Below, one piece after another: positions 34,748 through 41,954 of a stretch of 64,000 nucleotides of DNA. Position numbers and translations under genes: made by a program. How positions within the stretch are numbered: position 1 is the stretch's first letter; each line of letters begins with the position of its first letter. This DNA is from a virus. The notes beneath the pieces are model-generated. The model was not told the DNA's origin, did no database searches, and worked only from the letters and a program-made list of their open reading frames with translations. The stretch is taken from the IMG/VR virus record IMGVR_UViG_3300037119_005846, positions 1 to 64,000 of that record; one strand, given 5' to 3'.

Positions 34748-34939
34748 ATGGCCCAGTCACAGAAGTCAGCGCCCAAGTCCAAGGCAGACGACCTGTCCGC
34801 CGAGGAGCAGAACTGGATGAACGAGCCGGACAAGCCCGGCTACGACCCCACGCTCCCCCAGAACACCCCCAAGGCCGGCGCTCGCCCGACGTCCCCCGAC
34901 GAGACGGTCGCCCTCGAGGTCGACGACAAGGAGAAGTAG
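34748..34939 (+). CDS. Disordered acidic small protein
   Basis: 63 residues with AAAGGAGACAAC ahead. Lys/Ser-rich start, then NEPDKPGYDPTLPQNTPKAG and an acidic end. No fold or family apparent. First gene after the gene-free segment. Confidence 0.62.
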   Translation: MAQSQKSAPKSKADDLSAEEQNWMNEPDKPGYDPTLPQNTPKAGARPTSPDETVALEVDDKEK

Positions 34940-35086
34940 ATAAGGTGTCTCTTGCTCGCCGCGTGACGCGGCAGGCCGGGAGGGATCGCACGTAAACGAC
35001 CGTCCCGAGGCCCGGACGGCTGCCGGCGCCCACATCCCGCCGGCGGCCCCGGGTACCGGGCACGAACGCTGATAGCGTAGCAGTCG
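34940..35086 (+). other. Short intergenic region
   Basis: No gene supported. GCCGCG/CGCGGC hairpin near 34958. TAGCGT eight bases before the next ATG is a possible -10. Confidence 0.3.
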
Positions 35087-35398
35087 ATGGCGACGTCGAA
35101 CAGTCCCTGGGTCATCAGCGGCGCGCTCGTAACGGCGACCTGCGCCTGGAACTGGCCGGCAGACGAGAGGGACCCGGACCCGGACCCGGACGCGGACGCG
35201 GACGCGGACGAACCCGTCTACCCGCCGGACCCGATGTACGACGACCCGCCCCCGACGCCGACCCCGCCCGCTCCCCCGCCTCAGTCCCAGGTGCCCCTGA
35301 TGCACGAGTGTCGTCTGACCCCCGGGCACGCTGACAGCCACTACTGCGCCTGCGGCGTCGTCGGACCGGAGTCTTCGACGCCGAGCCCTCCGGCCTGA
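35087..35398 (+). CDS. Asp-Pro repeat protein with Cys/His tail
   Basis: 103 residues. The middle is a tandem repeat encoding DPDPDPDADADADEP followed by a Pro-rich stretch. The end HECRLTPGHADSHYCACG has the C-x-L-x-GH-x-H-x-C-x-C pattern common in small actinophage proteins, which supports its reality. No Shine-Dalgarno; may be leaderless. Confidence 0.58.
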   Translation: MATSNSPWVISGALVTATCAWNWPADERDPDPDPDADADADEPVYPPDPMYDDPPPTPTPPAPPPQSQVPLMHECRLTPGHADSHYCACGVVGPESSTPSPPA

Positions 35399-35408
35399 CA
35401 CGAGAGCG

Positions 35409-35429
35409 CCCGGCCACAAGCCGGCCGGG
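35409..35429 (+). terminator. Hairpin abutting a promoter
   Basis: CCCGGCC/GGCCGGG, 7-bp perfect stem with 7-base loop, ending one base before the -35 of the next promoter. Ends the 35087 transcript and insulates the promoter. Confidence 0.55.
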
Positions 35430-35458
35430 TGGTCATTTACAACACATTGGTGTATAAT
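35430..35458 (+). promoter_or_regulatory. TGG-class promoter, copy 2 (leaderless)
   Basis: TGGTCA, 17-base spacer with ACAACACATTGGTG, TATAAT (35453-35458), six bases, ATG 35465. The spacer's ACAC...GTGT ends are complementary. Confidence 0.75.
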
Positions 35459-35464
35459 GACGCC

Positions 35465-35695
35465 ATGACACAGACAGAGAAGCCCGATCCCTACCCGATG
35501 GAGATCAGCCCCGAGCTCAAGGCCTTCCTCTACGGCGACGTGCTCGTCCGACGCGAGCTGGACGCCGACGGCGACCCGGCTCCCGACGACGAGCCCGAGC
35601 TCAAGGCCGGCGAGCTGTACGACGACGACGCCCTCCACGACCGCTTCAACGCCTACCGCCCCTACGAGCGCGACGACTGGAACGAGCGTGACTGA
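35465..35695 (+). CDS. Small acidic protein, leaderless
   Basis: 76 residues from ATG 35465; an upstream in-frame GTG at 35429 lies inside the promoter and is rejected. Starts MTQTEK (ACACAGAC octamer). Acidic, ending RPYERDDWNERD. No family. Confidence 0.65.
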   Translation: MTQTEKPDPYPMEISPELKAFLYGDVLVRRELDADGDPAPDDEPELKAGELYDDDALHDRFNAYRPYERDDWNERD

Positions 35696-35819
35696 CAAGA
35701 CCCAGACCCAGACCCGCGAGCCGATCCGCCCGCCGGCCACTCCCACCGCGACGCGGTACGCTAGCAACCACAACTGGTCGCGCCGCGGTGACAACACCAA
35801 GTACAAGACCAAGAAGTGA
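35688..35819 (+). CDS. Basic micropeptide
   Basis: 43 residues from GTG, overlapping the previous gene by 8 bases. TQTQTREPIRPPATPTAT then ASNHNWSRRGDNTKYKTKK: strongly basic and polar, possibly nucleic-acid binding. Confidence 0.45.
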   Translation: MTDKTQTQTREPIRPPATPTATRYASNHNWSRRGDNTKYKTKK

Positions 35820-35833
35820 AGTAAGGACCCGAC

Positions 35834-36127
35834 ATGACGACCAACGCATCCCACTCAGCATGCGGCGCACACCCGAACCATCACCACCCCTGGAAGCTCG
35901 CCCAGTACGTCTCGCCCGGCGACGTCGTCAGCGACGAAGATCACCTGTACTGGACGGTGACGGCGACCGCCCATGCGCACTACCCGTCGTCCGGCATCGT
36001 CCTCGAGCTCGCGGGCGCCGAGGACGGCGTCAACGCCGACCGCCGAACCTCCGTCTTCTACGGCGCCCACGAGCGAGTGACGCTGGTCGCCGACCTCGAC
36101 CCCGGCACCCCCGAGGCGACGCCGTGA
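35834..36127 (+). CDS. Hypothetical protein
   Basis: 97 residues, TAAGGA site. A His-rich start (HPNHHHPWK) leads into a single small beta domain (VSPGDVVSDEDHLYWTVTAT), perhaps SH3-like. GTGA overlap downstream. Confidence 0.6.
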   Translation: MTTNASHSACGAHPNHHHPWKLAQYVSPGDVVSDEDHLYWTVTATAHAHYPSSGIVLELAGAEDGVNADRRTSVFYGAHERVTLVADLDPGTPEATP

Positions 36128-36231
36128 GCGGCTCTCACATCGGCACCCGCGGTATGTGCGTATGGGAGGAGGACACGCCCATCCCAGACGTGGTGGCCGT
36201 GTTGGCCCGGTATCGGGAGGCGAGGAAGTGA
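36124..36231 (+). CDS. Micropeptide, cassette copy 1 gene a
   Basis: 35 residues from GTG. CVWEEDTPIPDVVAVLARYR then EARK. The end GAGGCGAGGAAGTGATGG doubles as the ribosome site for the next gene (one-base overlap). Paralogous to the 36982 gene. Confidence 0.6.
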   Translation: MSGSHIGTRGMCVWEEDTPIPDVVAVLARYREARK

Positions 36232-36512
36232 TGGACGCCGTAGACGTACTCAACGGGATCATCGCCACGAAGGACGCCGAGATCAAACAGCTACGGGACG
36301 ACCTGGCCCGCATGTACCGGCTGCGCCGCGAGCAGCCACCAATCACCCCGGAACAGCGGGCCGTCCTCGACGCCGCGATCGGACTGCACGAATGCTCCGG
36401 GGCGGACGACACCGACGAGGCCGACGATCCGCGTCTCGCCGAATGGACCGACCGTCTCTACGCAGCTATCGACGCCCTCCGGGCCGCCACCCCGAAACAC
36501 GACGACCGATGA
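36231..36512 (+). CDS. Hypothetical protein, cassette copy 1 gene b
   Basis: 93 residues. MDAVDVLNGIIATKDAEIKQ then RDDLARMYRLRRE: an N-terminal coiled coil, followed by an acidic region. Paralogous to the 37131 gene over the first ~35 residues. Function unknown. Confidence 0.65.
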   Translation: MDAVDVLNGIIATKDAEIKQLRDDLARMYRLRREQPPITPEQRAVLDAAIGLHECSGADDTDEADDPRLAEWTDRLYAAIDALRAATPKHDDR

Positions 36513-36697
36513 GCCTGTTCTTCGGGGACTTCCCCACCGAGGACACGCTTGCGCCGACCGTGAGTGGCAGCAGTGCCGGGATGAACTCGGCGATGTTCTT
36601 CACCTGCCCCGCCTGCGGAGCGTGCGTCGTGGACACGCACTACGAGACCACGAACCGCCACCTACACGACCAGTGGCACGCCGCCGGAGAGCTCTGA
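36509..36697 (+). CDS. Zinc-binding micropeptide
   Basis: 62 residues, ATGA overlap. FFTCPACGACVVDTHYETTN then HLHDQWH: CxxC plus C and paired His, a zinc-finger-like motif frequent in small actinophage proteins. Confidence 0.62.
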   Translation: MSLFFGDFPTEDTLAPTVSGSSAGMNSAMFFTCPACGACVVDTHYETTNRHLHDQWHAAGEL

Positions 36698-36719
36698 CAC
36701 CGCCCGCACCACGACCCTG

Positions 36720-36725
36720 TATAAT
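36720..36725 (+). promoter_or_regulatory. Variant TATAAT box
   Basis: TATAAT preceded by CACCACGACCCTG, like the spacer end of the TGG-class promoters, but without TGG at the expected -35 position. Leader contains CAGACACAGAC (36731-36741). Confidence 0.5.
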
Positions 36726-36761
36726 CGACTCAGACACAGACAAGAAAGGTAGGTCGACATC

Positions 36762-36992
36762 ATGACCGACGGCCCATCCGACCTCGTCACCGAGGGTCCG
36801 GACGCGTGGTGGCGCTTCCACGACAACGTCGTCCAGCTCGCGCACCACCTCGCCGACACCGGCTGGGAGGCGAAGAACGTCGCCCACGCGGTGGAGAAGC
36901 CGTGGAAGTTCGAGGACGAGTACCGCGAGGCGCTGATCGCTCAAGCCGAGAGCGAGGCCAGCGAGGCCGGCGAGGCCGGCGATGCCGACTAA
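36762..36992 (+). CDS. Hypothetical helical protein
   Basis: 76 residues, GAAAGGTAGG site. AWWRFHDNVVQLAHHLADTG and a Glu/Ala-rich end (ESEASEAGEAGDAD). No family. Confidence 0.6.
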   Translation: MTDGPSDLVTEGPDAWWRFHDNVVQLAHHLADTGWEAKNVAHAVEKPWKFEDEYREALIAQAESEASEAGEAGDAD

Positions 36993-37131
36993 GCGAGCAT
37001 CCCGCTCCCGCCTCCCGCCCTGCGACGTGCTCATGGAGAACTTCAGTAGCGAGGGCGTGTTCATCTGGGAGGAAGACACTCCTCTGCCAGATGTGGTGGC
37101 GTTGGCCCGTTGGCGAGAAGTGAGGAAGTGA
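36982..37131 (+). CDS. Micropeptide, cassette copy 2 gene a
   Basis: 49 residues from ATG 36982 (11-base overlap); ATG 37033 is an alternative. GVFIWEEDTPLPDVVALARW then REVRK matches the 36124 product. The GAGGAAGTGATGG end is retained, again serving the next start. Confidence 0.58.
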   Translation: MPTKRASRSRLPPCDVLMENFSSEGVFIWEEDTPLPDVVALARWREVRK

Positions 37132-37376
37132 TGGATGCCGTGGACGTGCTCAACGGCGTCATCGCCGTCAAGGACGCCGAGATCCAGCGGCTGGGCGACG
37201 ACCTAGAGAACGCCTACCGGCTGATACGAGAGCGCCACGACATCATCGGTTACGAGAGGGCGCTGGCCGACGACTTGGCCGCTGTGCTCTCCACGGTCCT
37301 CGATCAGTACGGCACCTTCCACGCCGAAGACGAGGTTGAACGGGTGCTGGACCGCTGGCGGGAGGCGAGGAAGTGA
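37131..37376 (+). CDS. Hypothetical protein, cassette copy 2 gene b
   Basis: 81 residues. MDAVDVLNGVIAVKDAEIQR matches the 36231 product; it ends EVERVLDRWREARK, like the end of gene a, with GAGGCGAGGAAGTGA again overlapping the next start. Confidence 0.62.
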   Translation: MDAVDVLNGVIAVKDAEIQRLGDDLENAYRLIRERHDIIGYERALADDLAAVLSTVLDQYGTFHAEDEVERVLDRWREARK

Positions 37377-37468
37377 CTGTCGCCAGGTGGATCTCGGTGG
37401 TGGTGATGGCCGTCCTGCTCGGCCTCACCGTGTTGCTGATCATCGACGTGCAACGGAGGAAACGATGA
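37373..37468 (+). CDS. Single-pass membrane micropeptide
   Basis: 31 residues from GTG: ARWISVVVMAVLLGLTVLLI then basic QRRKR. ATGA-coupled to the next gene. Confidence 0.5.
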   Translation: MTVARWISVVVMAVLLGLTVLLIIDVQRRKR

Positions 37469-37707
37469 ACGAGCGCCCGAAGTGGGTCAGGGCGGTCAGT
37501 GACTTCGTCACTGACGAGGTGATCGATGAGAAGTACGACTACCCCGAGGACGGCAGCGACGACTGGCTGCACAGCCTGGTCGAGGACGCTGTCAACGCCA
37601 TCTTCTGCAACCACTACGGCCATGAGATCGTGGACGACCAGTGCATGATCCCCGCCCACAGGTACTGCGTATGGTGCGGAAGGAGCGCCAGTGCCATCGC
37701 CGGATGA
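37465..37707 (+). CDS. Hypothetical protein with Cys pairs
   Basis: 80 residues, AACGGAGGAAACG site. Acidic helical start, then CNHYGHEIVDDQCMIPAHRY and CVWCG, a possible zinc site. Confidence 0.6.
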   Translation: MNERPKWVRAVSDFVTDEVIDEKYDYPEDGSDDWLHSLVEDAVNAIFCNHYGHEIVDDQCMIPAHRYCVWCGRSASAIAG

Positions 37708-37837
37708 CAAGCACTACGTCGTGCGAGTGACGGACATGCCGCCGACCGAACTGGAGTGCAAGTGCGGGATGCGTACCGAGGGACCGGATTGTCTCGACCG
37801 AATGGTCGTTCACGTCAGGGAGGGCAATCGTGAGTGA
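37691..37837 (+). CDS. Zinc-ribbon-like micropeptide
   Basis: 48 residues from GTG with AAGGAG ahead. Contains ELECKCGMRTEGPDCLDRMV. Overlaps both neighbours in other frames. Confidence 0.48.
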   Translation: MPSPDDKHYVVRVTDMPPTELECKCGMRTEGPDCLDRMVVHVREGNRE

Positions 37838-38237
37838 AGAGAAGCTGACACCGGAGCGGGCCGTCAGGCTGTTGAGGGCCAAGGGCGCCGAGTTGGAGAA
37901 CAAGGCCGCCGTGCTGTTCGAGGACGACACCGACGTACTCAACGACGAGTTCGGCTTCATCGCCGCCGACATCGCTCTCGTCGCCCAACTGCTGGCCGAC
38001 CACATCGAGCGCACCGCCTACACGCTCACCACGTCGGCGTCGAGCGGCTCGTTCACCGCCACGACCCATCAGCGGGTGAGCCGTGGCTACCTCAAGTCGA
38101 TCCTGAACGTGACCGAGTTCGAGGTCGGCTCCAAGGAGGAGGCCGACTACGTGGCGGCGTTGAAGGCCGAGTGTGACGCCTACCTCGGCCGTCGCTGGGG
38201 GCCGGATCACCACGACTACGACGAGATGGGCCAGTGA
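37830..38237 (+). CDS. Hypothetical protein
   Basis: 135 residues from GTG with CAGGGAGGG ahead. Helical N-terminal half (LTPERAVRLLRAKGAELENK), then a Thr/Ser stretch and an acidic His-containing end (GPDHHDYDEMGQ). No family. Confidence 0.62.
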   Translation: MSEEKLTPERAVRLLRAKGAELENKAAVLFEDDTDVLNDEFGFIAADIALVAQLLADHIERTAYTLTTSASSGSFTATTHQRVSRGYLKSILNVTEFEVGSKEEADYVAALKAECDAYLGRRWGPDHHDYDEMGQ

Positions 38238-38326
38238 TGAGCGACGGCTTCGCCTGGACGATCGTGGTCGAGTTGGCCGTCATCATCGGCCTGCTCGTCG
38301 GCCTCGTGTTCGGACCGCGGAAGTGA
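38237..38326 (+). CDS. Single-pass membrane micropeptide
   Basis: 29 residues: short polar start, then WTIVVELAVIIGLLVGLVFG and RK. One-base overlap upstream, GTGA overlap downstream. Confidence 0.5.
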   Translation: MSDGFAWTIVVELAVIIGLLVGLVFGPRK

Positions 38327-38556
38327 GTGAAGAGCGCATCGCTCGCCTGGAGACGGCGATGACCGAGATGGCCGAGGCGATGACCGAGACTCGCGTGGAC
38401 ATCCGTCGCCTGTACGAGGCGTGGCCGGGCCAGTTCAAGCAGGTCACCGCAGCGGCCGATCACGTCCGTCAGCGGATCTCCACGGCCGAGGTCGCCGTCG
38501 TCAGTGAGATACGGCGCATTCATGACCGACTCGATGCACTGGAGAAGAAGTTGTGA
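38323..38556 (+). CDS. Coiled-coil protein
   Basis: 77 residues from GTG. Nearly all heptads (RIARLETAMTEMAEAMTETR; RRIHDRLDALEKKL). Paired with the preceding membrane micropeptide, it may form a membrane-tethered coiled coil. Confidence 0.6.
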   Translation: MSEERIARLETAMTEMAEAMTETRVDIRRLYEAWPGQFKQVTAAADHVRQRISTAEVAVVSEIRRIHDRLDALEKKL

Positions 38557-38577
38557 TCGACAACAGAGGGGGAACCT

Positions 38578-38988
38578 ATGAAGAGACTGATCATGGCGTT
38601 TGCGGCAGCGATCTGCCTGACCTTGACAGTGGCCAGTCCGGCCGAGGCGATACTGCCGACGTGCGACATCTGGTTCACGATGTCATCGACACCGAAGGCG
38701 TACAGCCCGTGCAACAACACGGTGATCGGGCCGTGGACGAGTCCAGCGGGCGGCTGCCTGCAATGGGTGTCGTGGCATCGGACCCAGCGCCGGGTGCAGA
38801 GAGGGGCGGTGACCCGCTGGCAGTACCGGGAGCTTCTGGAGAACGAGGTACGGGCCAAGTTCACGGTGACGGTGGGGCCGGTCGTCTACCACAAGACGCA
38901 GACGATGCCGGGGTCGCACACGACGACGACATTGCGATCGTGGCTGGTATGGCCGGGTCCGGGCGGTTGCGTACCGCTGCACATATGA
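38578..38988 (+). CDS. Secreted small protein
   Basis: 136 residues with AGAGGGGG ahead. Residues 1-24 are a textbook signal peptide (MKRLIMAFAAAICLTL...SPAEA). The mature part has four Cys and several Trp, probably a disulfide-bonded beta protein. Function unknown; exported by the infected cell or lysogen. Confidence 0.7.
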   Translation: MKRLIMAFAAAICLTLTVASPAEAILPTCDIWFTMSSTPKAYSPCNNTVIGPWTSPAGGCLQWVSWHRTQRRVQRGAVTRWQYRELLENEVRAKFTVTVGPVVYHKTQTMPGSHTTTTLRSWLVWPGPGGCVPLHI

Positions 38989-39182
38989 ACCGCTGGACGG
39001 TGCTCACTGTGGTGGCCATGTTGTGGCTGATCGCCGCCGCCGTCAACGCCATCTGGTTCCCGTCATGGGGCGCCCTGGCCGGAATGCTCCTGGTCATCCT
39101 GGCGGCGTGGTGGGTAGTCGGCGGCTGCGCCCGCCGCGGTGACCCACTGGCTCGACGCCTGACACACATCCACTCGTCGTGA
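38985..39182 (+). CDS. Two-span membrane protein
   Basis: 65 residues, ATGA overlap. Spans at about 5-24 and 31-48, then a basic tail (ARRGDPLARRLTH). Confidence 0.58.
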   Translation: MNRWTVLTVVAMLWLIAAAVNAIWFPSWGALAGMLLVILAAWWVVGGCARRGDPLARRLTHIHSS

Positions 39183-39274
39183 TCATCATCGCTCTCGCCG
39201 CCCTCGCCTTGATCGGCCTGCTCGCCGTTGCGGCGACGATGCTGAGCAGCATCATCAGCCGGGAGGAAGAGTGA
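39179..39274 (+). CDS. Single-pass membrane micropeptide
   Basis: 31 residues from GTG: IIIALAALALIGLLAVAATM followed by SREEE. GTGA overlaps on both sides. Confidence 0.48.
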   Translation: MIIIALAALALIGLLAVAATMLSSIISREEE

Positions 39275-39357
39275 CCACCAAGCACCACGTCATGCTCTGG
39301 CTGGCGATGATCACGATCATCTTCGACGTCACGCTTCTCGCCGGTCACTATCACTAA
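39271..39357 (+). CDS. Single-pass membrane micropeptide
   Basis: 28 residues from GTG: TKHH, then VMLWLAMITIIFDVTLLAG, then HYH. Last of the overlapping membrane run starting at 38985. Confidence 0.48.
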   Translation: MTTKHHVMLWLAMITIIFDVTLLAGHYH

Positions 39358-39384
39358 CAACACAGACATGAAGGAGACACAGTC

Positions 39385-39753
39385 ATGAGTAGGAAGGACA
39401 AGCGCGCTGCCGAGCGTGCCGCGTACCTCGCGTACTACCAGGCACAGGTCGCGCCGACGCAGTTCGTGCCGCCGGTCATAGCGCAGGCTCAGCTCGCGCC
39501 GCCGCGGTCGAAGAAGATCAAGGTCAAGCGCGGCCAGCGACTCTGCGCGGTCTGCGGCGACATCAACAAGCCCAAGGTCAAGACCGAGACGTTCCGCGGC
39601 CGGCCGCGCAAGAAGGTCAGCGGCTGGGGCGCGCTGGCGACCGGCGGGCTGTCGGTGATCGGCGACCTGGCTGCCCCGCGACGTCAGGGCCCGGTCACCG
39701 GCAGGCAGCGCACCGCCTACTGCCGCAGCTGCGGGGCGGCGAGCCCCGGCTGA
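39385..39753 (+). CDS. Zinc-ribbon basic protein
   Basis: 122 residues, AAGGAGACAC site. Basic helix, Pro/Gln linker, then LCAVCGDINKPK ... YCRSCGAAS: two CxxC pairs forming a split zinc ribbon. Possible nucleic-acid binding. Its 3' end contains a CGGGGC/GCCCCG hairpin (39732-39748). Confidence 0.65.
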   Translation: MSRKDKRAAERAAYLAYYQAQVAPTQFVPPVIAQAQLAPPRSKKIKVKRGQRLCAVCGDINKPKVKTETFRGRPRKKVSGWGALATGGLSVIGDLAAPRRQGPVTGRQRTAYCRSCGAASPG

Positions 39754-39778
39754 CAGACCCGCGCCATTTACAGCGGAG

Positions 39779-39807
39779 TGGACAAACACAACACAATGCT
39801 GTATAAT
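39779..39807 (+). promoter_or_regulatory. TGG-class promoter, copy 3 (leaderless)
   Basis: TGGACA, 17-base spacer with ACAACACAATGCTG, TATAAT (39802-39807), six bases, ATG 39814. Among the closest to consensus. Confidence 0.78.
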
Positions 39808-39813
39808 GGCGCT

Positions 39814-39840
39814 ATGACAACAGACTTGACAATCCGATGA
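39814..39840 (+). CDS. Eight-residue leader peptide
   Basis: MTTDLTIR then TGA, starting at the predicted transcription start and overlapping the next ATG by four bases. It provides the only start codon near the promoter, so it probably delivers ribosomes by coupling. Confidence 0.45.
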   Translation: MTTDLTIR

Positions 39841-39911
39841 GCGCCGCCATGCCGGGAATCCTCGCGATGCTGTTCATCACCGCCGCGTTCGTGTGGCTGG
39901 TGCGGCGATGA
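39837..39911 (+). CDS. Membrane micropeptide
   Basis: 24 residues: SAAMPGILAMLFITAAFVWL then VRR. ATGA overlaps on both sides. Confidence 0.45.
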   Translation: MSAAMPGILAMLFITAAFVWLVRR

Positions 39912-40078
39912 CCGGTATCAGCCAGAATTGCGTCATATGCGGCCAGAACGGCGATGTCGCCGAGCTGGTCTGGCACGAGACCTTTCCGCACGGCGAGCCG
40001 AAGCTGGCCCATCCGGGCTGCGTCGGAGCGCTCGGCTACGAAGTCGGGGCCGAGCAAGCCCGCAGAGAACAGCGTTGA
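39908..40078 (+). CDS. Zinc-finger-like small protein
   Basis: 56 residues from ATG 39908. NCVICGQNGDVAELVWHETF ... AHPGC: Cys/His pattern of a small zinc domain. The stop overlaps the next TTG start. Confidence 0.58.
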   Translation: MTGISQNCVICGQNGDVAELVWHETFPHGEPKLAHPGCVGALGYEVGAEQARREQR

Positions 40079-40362
40079 CCGGCATCACCAGCGCCGAGGC
40101 GATGGTCGAGCTCGCGGCCCGCGCGCTGGACGACATGTACCGATCGTACGAGGAGGACGGCGGCGTCTCGCCCGACACGTACGACGAGCACCTCGCCGTC
40201 GCTGACACTCTCGGCGCGCCGCCGTTCGACCGCGACAACGAGCTCGAGCGCCTGCTTCTCGACGCCATCTACGATCAGGCCCAGGGCGGCATCGCCATCG
40301 ACGAGATCGCGCGCCTCCACGTCGAGGCGCTCGGCGACTGGCTCGACTATGACGCCAGCTGA
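40075..40362 (+). CDS. Helical acidic protein
   Basis: 95 residues from TTG in a TTGA overlap. SAEAMVELAARALDDMYRSY and repeated acidic helices. No family. Last gene of the operon from promoter copy 3. Confidence 0.58.
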   Translation: MTGITSAEAMVELAARALDDMYRSYEEDGGVSPDTYDEHLAVADTLGAPPFDRDNELERLLLDAIYDQAQGGIAIDEIARLHVEALGDWLDYDAS

Positions 40363-40380
40363 ACACCAAGTACAGCCAGG

Positions 40381-40409
40381 TGGACAATTACAACATGATG
40401 TTGTATAAT
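40381..40409 (+). promoter_or_regulatory. TGG-class promoter, copy 4, perfect operator palindrome
   Basis: TGGACA, 17-base spacer, TATAAT (40404-40409). ACAACAT-G-ATGTTGT is a perfect 7-1-7 palindrome touching the -10. Predicted start at A40416 begins AGACCTCAGACACAGAC. Confidence 0.8.
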
Positions 40410-40456
40410 AAACGCAGACCTCAGACACAGACCACAGACCCAGGGAGAGAGAAATC

Positions 40457-40492
40457 ATGACGATCAACGCCAACACCGAAGGCGACGACTGA
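40457..40492 (+). CDS. Eleven-residue leader peptide
   Basis: MTINANTEGDD after GGGAGAGAG; its TGA overlaps the ParB-like gene's ATG by one base, suggesting translational coupling. Confidence 0.45.
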   Translation: MTINANTEGDD

Positions 40493-41325
40493 TGGCCGCC
40501 GTCGATCACGTGCCGGACGAGAGCTTGCTCGAGCCTGACCCACGGAAGATGCTGCACATCTCGGTCACCAAGCTGGTCATCGACAGCGAGCCTCAGCGGG
40601 CCATGAACATGGACGTCGTAGAGCGCATCGCCAACGAGTGGGACTGGCTGCGGGCAGAAGCCGCAACCGTCGTCCCCATCGGCGGCGGGAAGTTCCGGGT
40701 GGTCGAAGGCCAGCACCGAGTCCGGGCCTTGCAGCTCCTCGACCTCACGGTCTCGATGTGGTGCCTGGTGCTCCCGAACGAGGAGCTGGGCGTGACCAAC
40801 GAGGCCAAGCTCGGACGGCAGATCGCCACCGGACGTCGTGGCTACTCGACGCTCGCCAAGTGGGTGAGCTGCGCGGCCAGCAATGAGCCTCATGAGGTCC
40901 AGGCCAACAAGGTGCTCGCCAAGCACGGCCTCCGGGTCGGGCAGGCGCAGTCCACCCGCACCATTGCCGCGGTCGGGGCGGTCTCTAAGATCGTCCACGG
41001 GCAGAAGAACACTCCGGCCTCGGGAGCTGATCAGCTCGACAAGGTGATCATGATCATTCTGAACACCTGGCCGGATCATGACCCCAGCTCCAGCACATCG
41101 CGATTCGACGGCCGCCTCATCGAGGCTCTCGGCCTGATCGTGGCTCGCAACCCCGACCTGGACGTCAAGCGCATGGTCACCAAGCTCGCCTCCAAGCGAG
41201 CGATGCGCTGGATCGACGACGTGCTCAACACCACCTCGGGGAGGTCCATCCGCGACCTGGTCGCCGGCTCGATCATCACGAGCTACAACGCACAGCTCCG
41301 CACGGGATCGAGACTAAAGTTGTGA
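40492..41325 (+). CDS. ParB/Srx-fold nuclease-like protein
   Basis: 277 residues. PIGGGKFRVVEGQHRVRALQ is the ParB/Srx-fold signature (GQHR). Residues ~100-270 are helical. Phage ParB-like proteins may act as nucleases, partition-like or regulatory proteins. Under a strong promoter with a palindromic operator, and coupled to an HTH protein, it may be part of a control switch. Confidence 0.78.
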   Translation: MAAVDHVPDESLLEPDPRKMLHISVTKLVIDSEPQRAMNMDVVERIANEWDWLRAEAATVVPIGGGKFRVVEGQHRVRALQLLDLTVSMWCLVLPNEELGVTNEAKLGRQIATGRRGYSTLAKWVSCAASNEPHEVQANKVLAKHGLRVGQAQSTRTIAAVGAVSKIVHGQKNTPASGADQLDKVIMIILNTWPDHDPSSSTSRFDGRLIEALGLIVARNPDLDVKRMVTKLASKRAMRWIDDVLNTTSGRSIRDLVAGSIITSYNAQLRTGSRLKL

Positions 41326-41954
41326 GCGGCGAGAAGAGGTTCGACAGCACAGGGCGCCCGCAGTATGTTCGCAAGTCCACGCAGGCCGAGATCGACCGGC
41401 GCACGGGGCTGATTGCCAAGCTCTACCGGCGCGGACACAACACGCAGGAGATTGCGACGGGAATGAACGTCAGCGAGGACGTGGTGCGAAAGACTCTGCG
41501 GGCCATCTCATCAAACAGAGGGAAGCGGTACAGGGGGCGGGGCCCGGTGACCGAGGCGTGCCCCTGGCGCGACGAGGACCTGCCTGTCGTGGAGCGCCAC
41601 GTCACGACCGAGGTCGAGGAGTCTCGGTGGCGGCGGTCCAAGATCATCGGGATGGCTCAGATGCTCAACGACGAGTATCGAGAATCCAACTTCACCAATA
41701 TCCTCGCCAACCAGGTGACCGATGCCGAGGCAGCCGGCGACAAGGACTGGCTGATCGAGGCGCTGGCGCATGTCACGTCGGCCATCGAGAAGTTGGAGCG
41801 GGCCCGACGCGTCCTTGTCGACGACCACTACCGAGTGCTCTGCCGAGACACCCTCGAAGGCGTCGAGCAGATGCGGCACAAGGTCAGCGTGCCACTCCTG
41901 CGGGTGATCTCGTCCGGCTCCCCCGAGAGGAGCGCGCGTTGTGAAGAGTCATGA
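41322..41954 (+). CDS. Helix-turn-helix protein
   Basis: 210 residues from GTG (GTGA overlap). IAKLYRRGHNTQEIATGMNV then SEDVVRKTLRAI is a clear HTH near residues 28-62. The C-terminal half is helical. A candidate DNA-binding regulator for the palindromic operators, judged only from position and motif. Confidence 0.72.
   Translation: MSGEKRFDSTGRPQYVRKSTQAEIDRRTGLIAKLYRRGHNTQEIATGMNVSEDVVRKTLRAISSNRGKRYRGRGPVTEACPWRDEDLPVVERHVTTEVEESRWRRSKIIGMAQMLNDEYRESNFTNILANQVTDAEAAGDKDWLIEALAHVTSAIEKLERARRVLVDDHYRVLCRDTLEGVEQMRHKVSVPLLRVISSGSPERSARCEES

Noticed and set aside
35429-35464. N-terminal extension of the 35465 protein
   Set aside because: The extra codons cover the spacer and TATAAT of a promoter; the same applies to the starts at 52541 and 53095.
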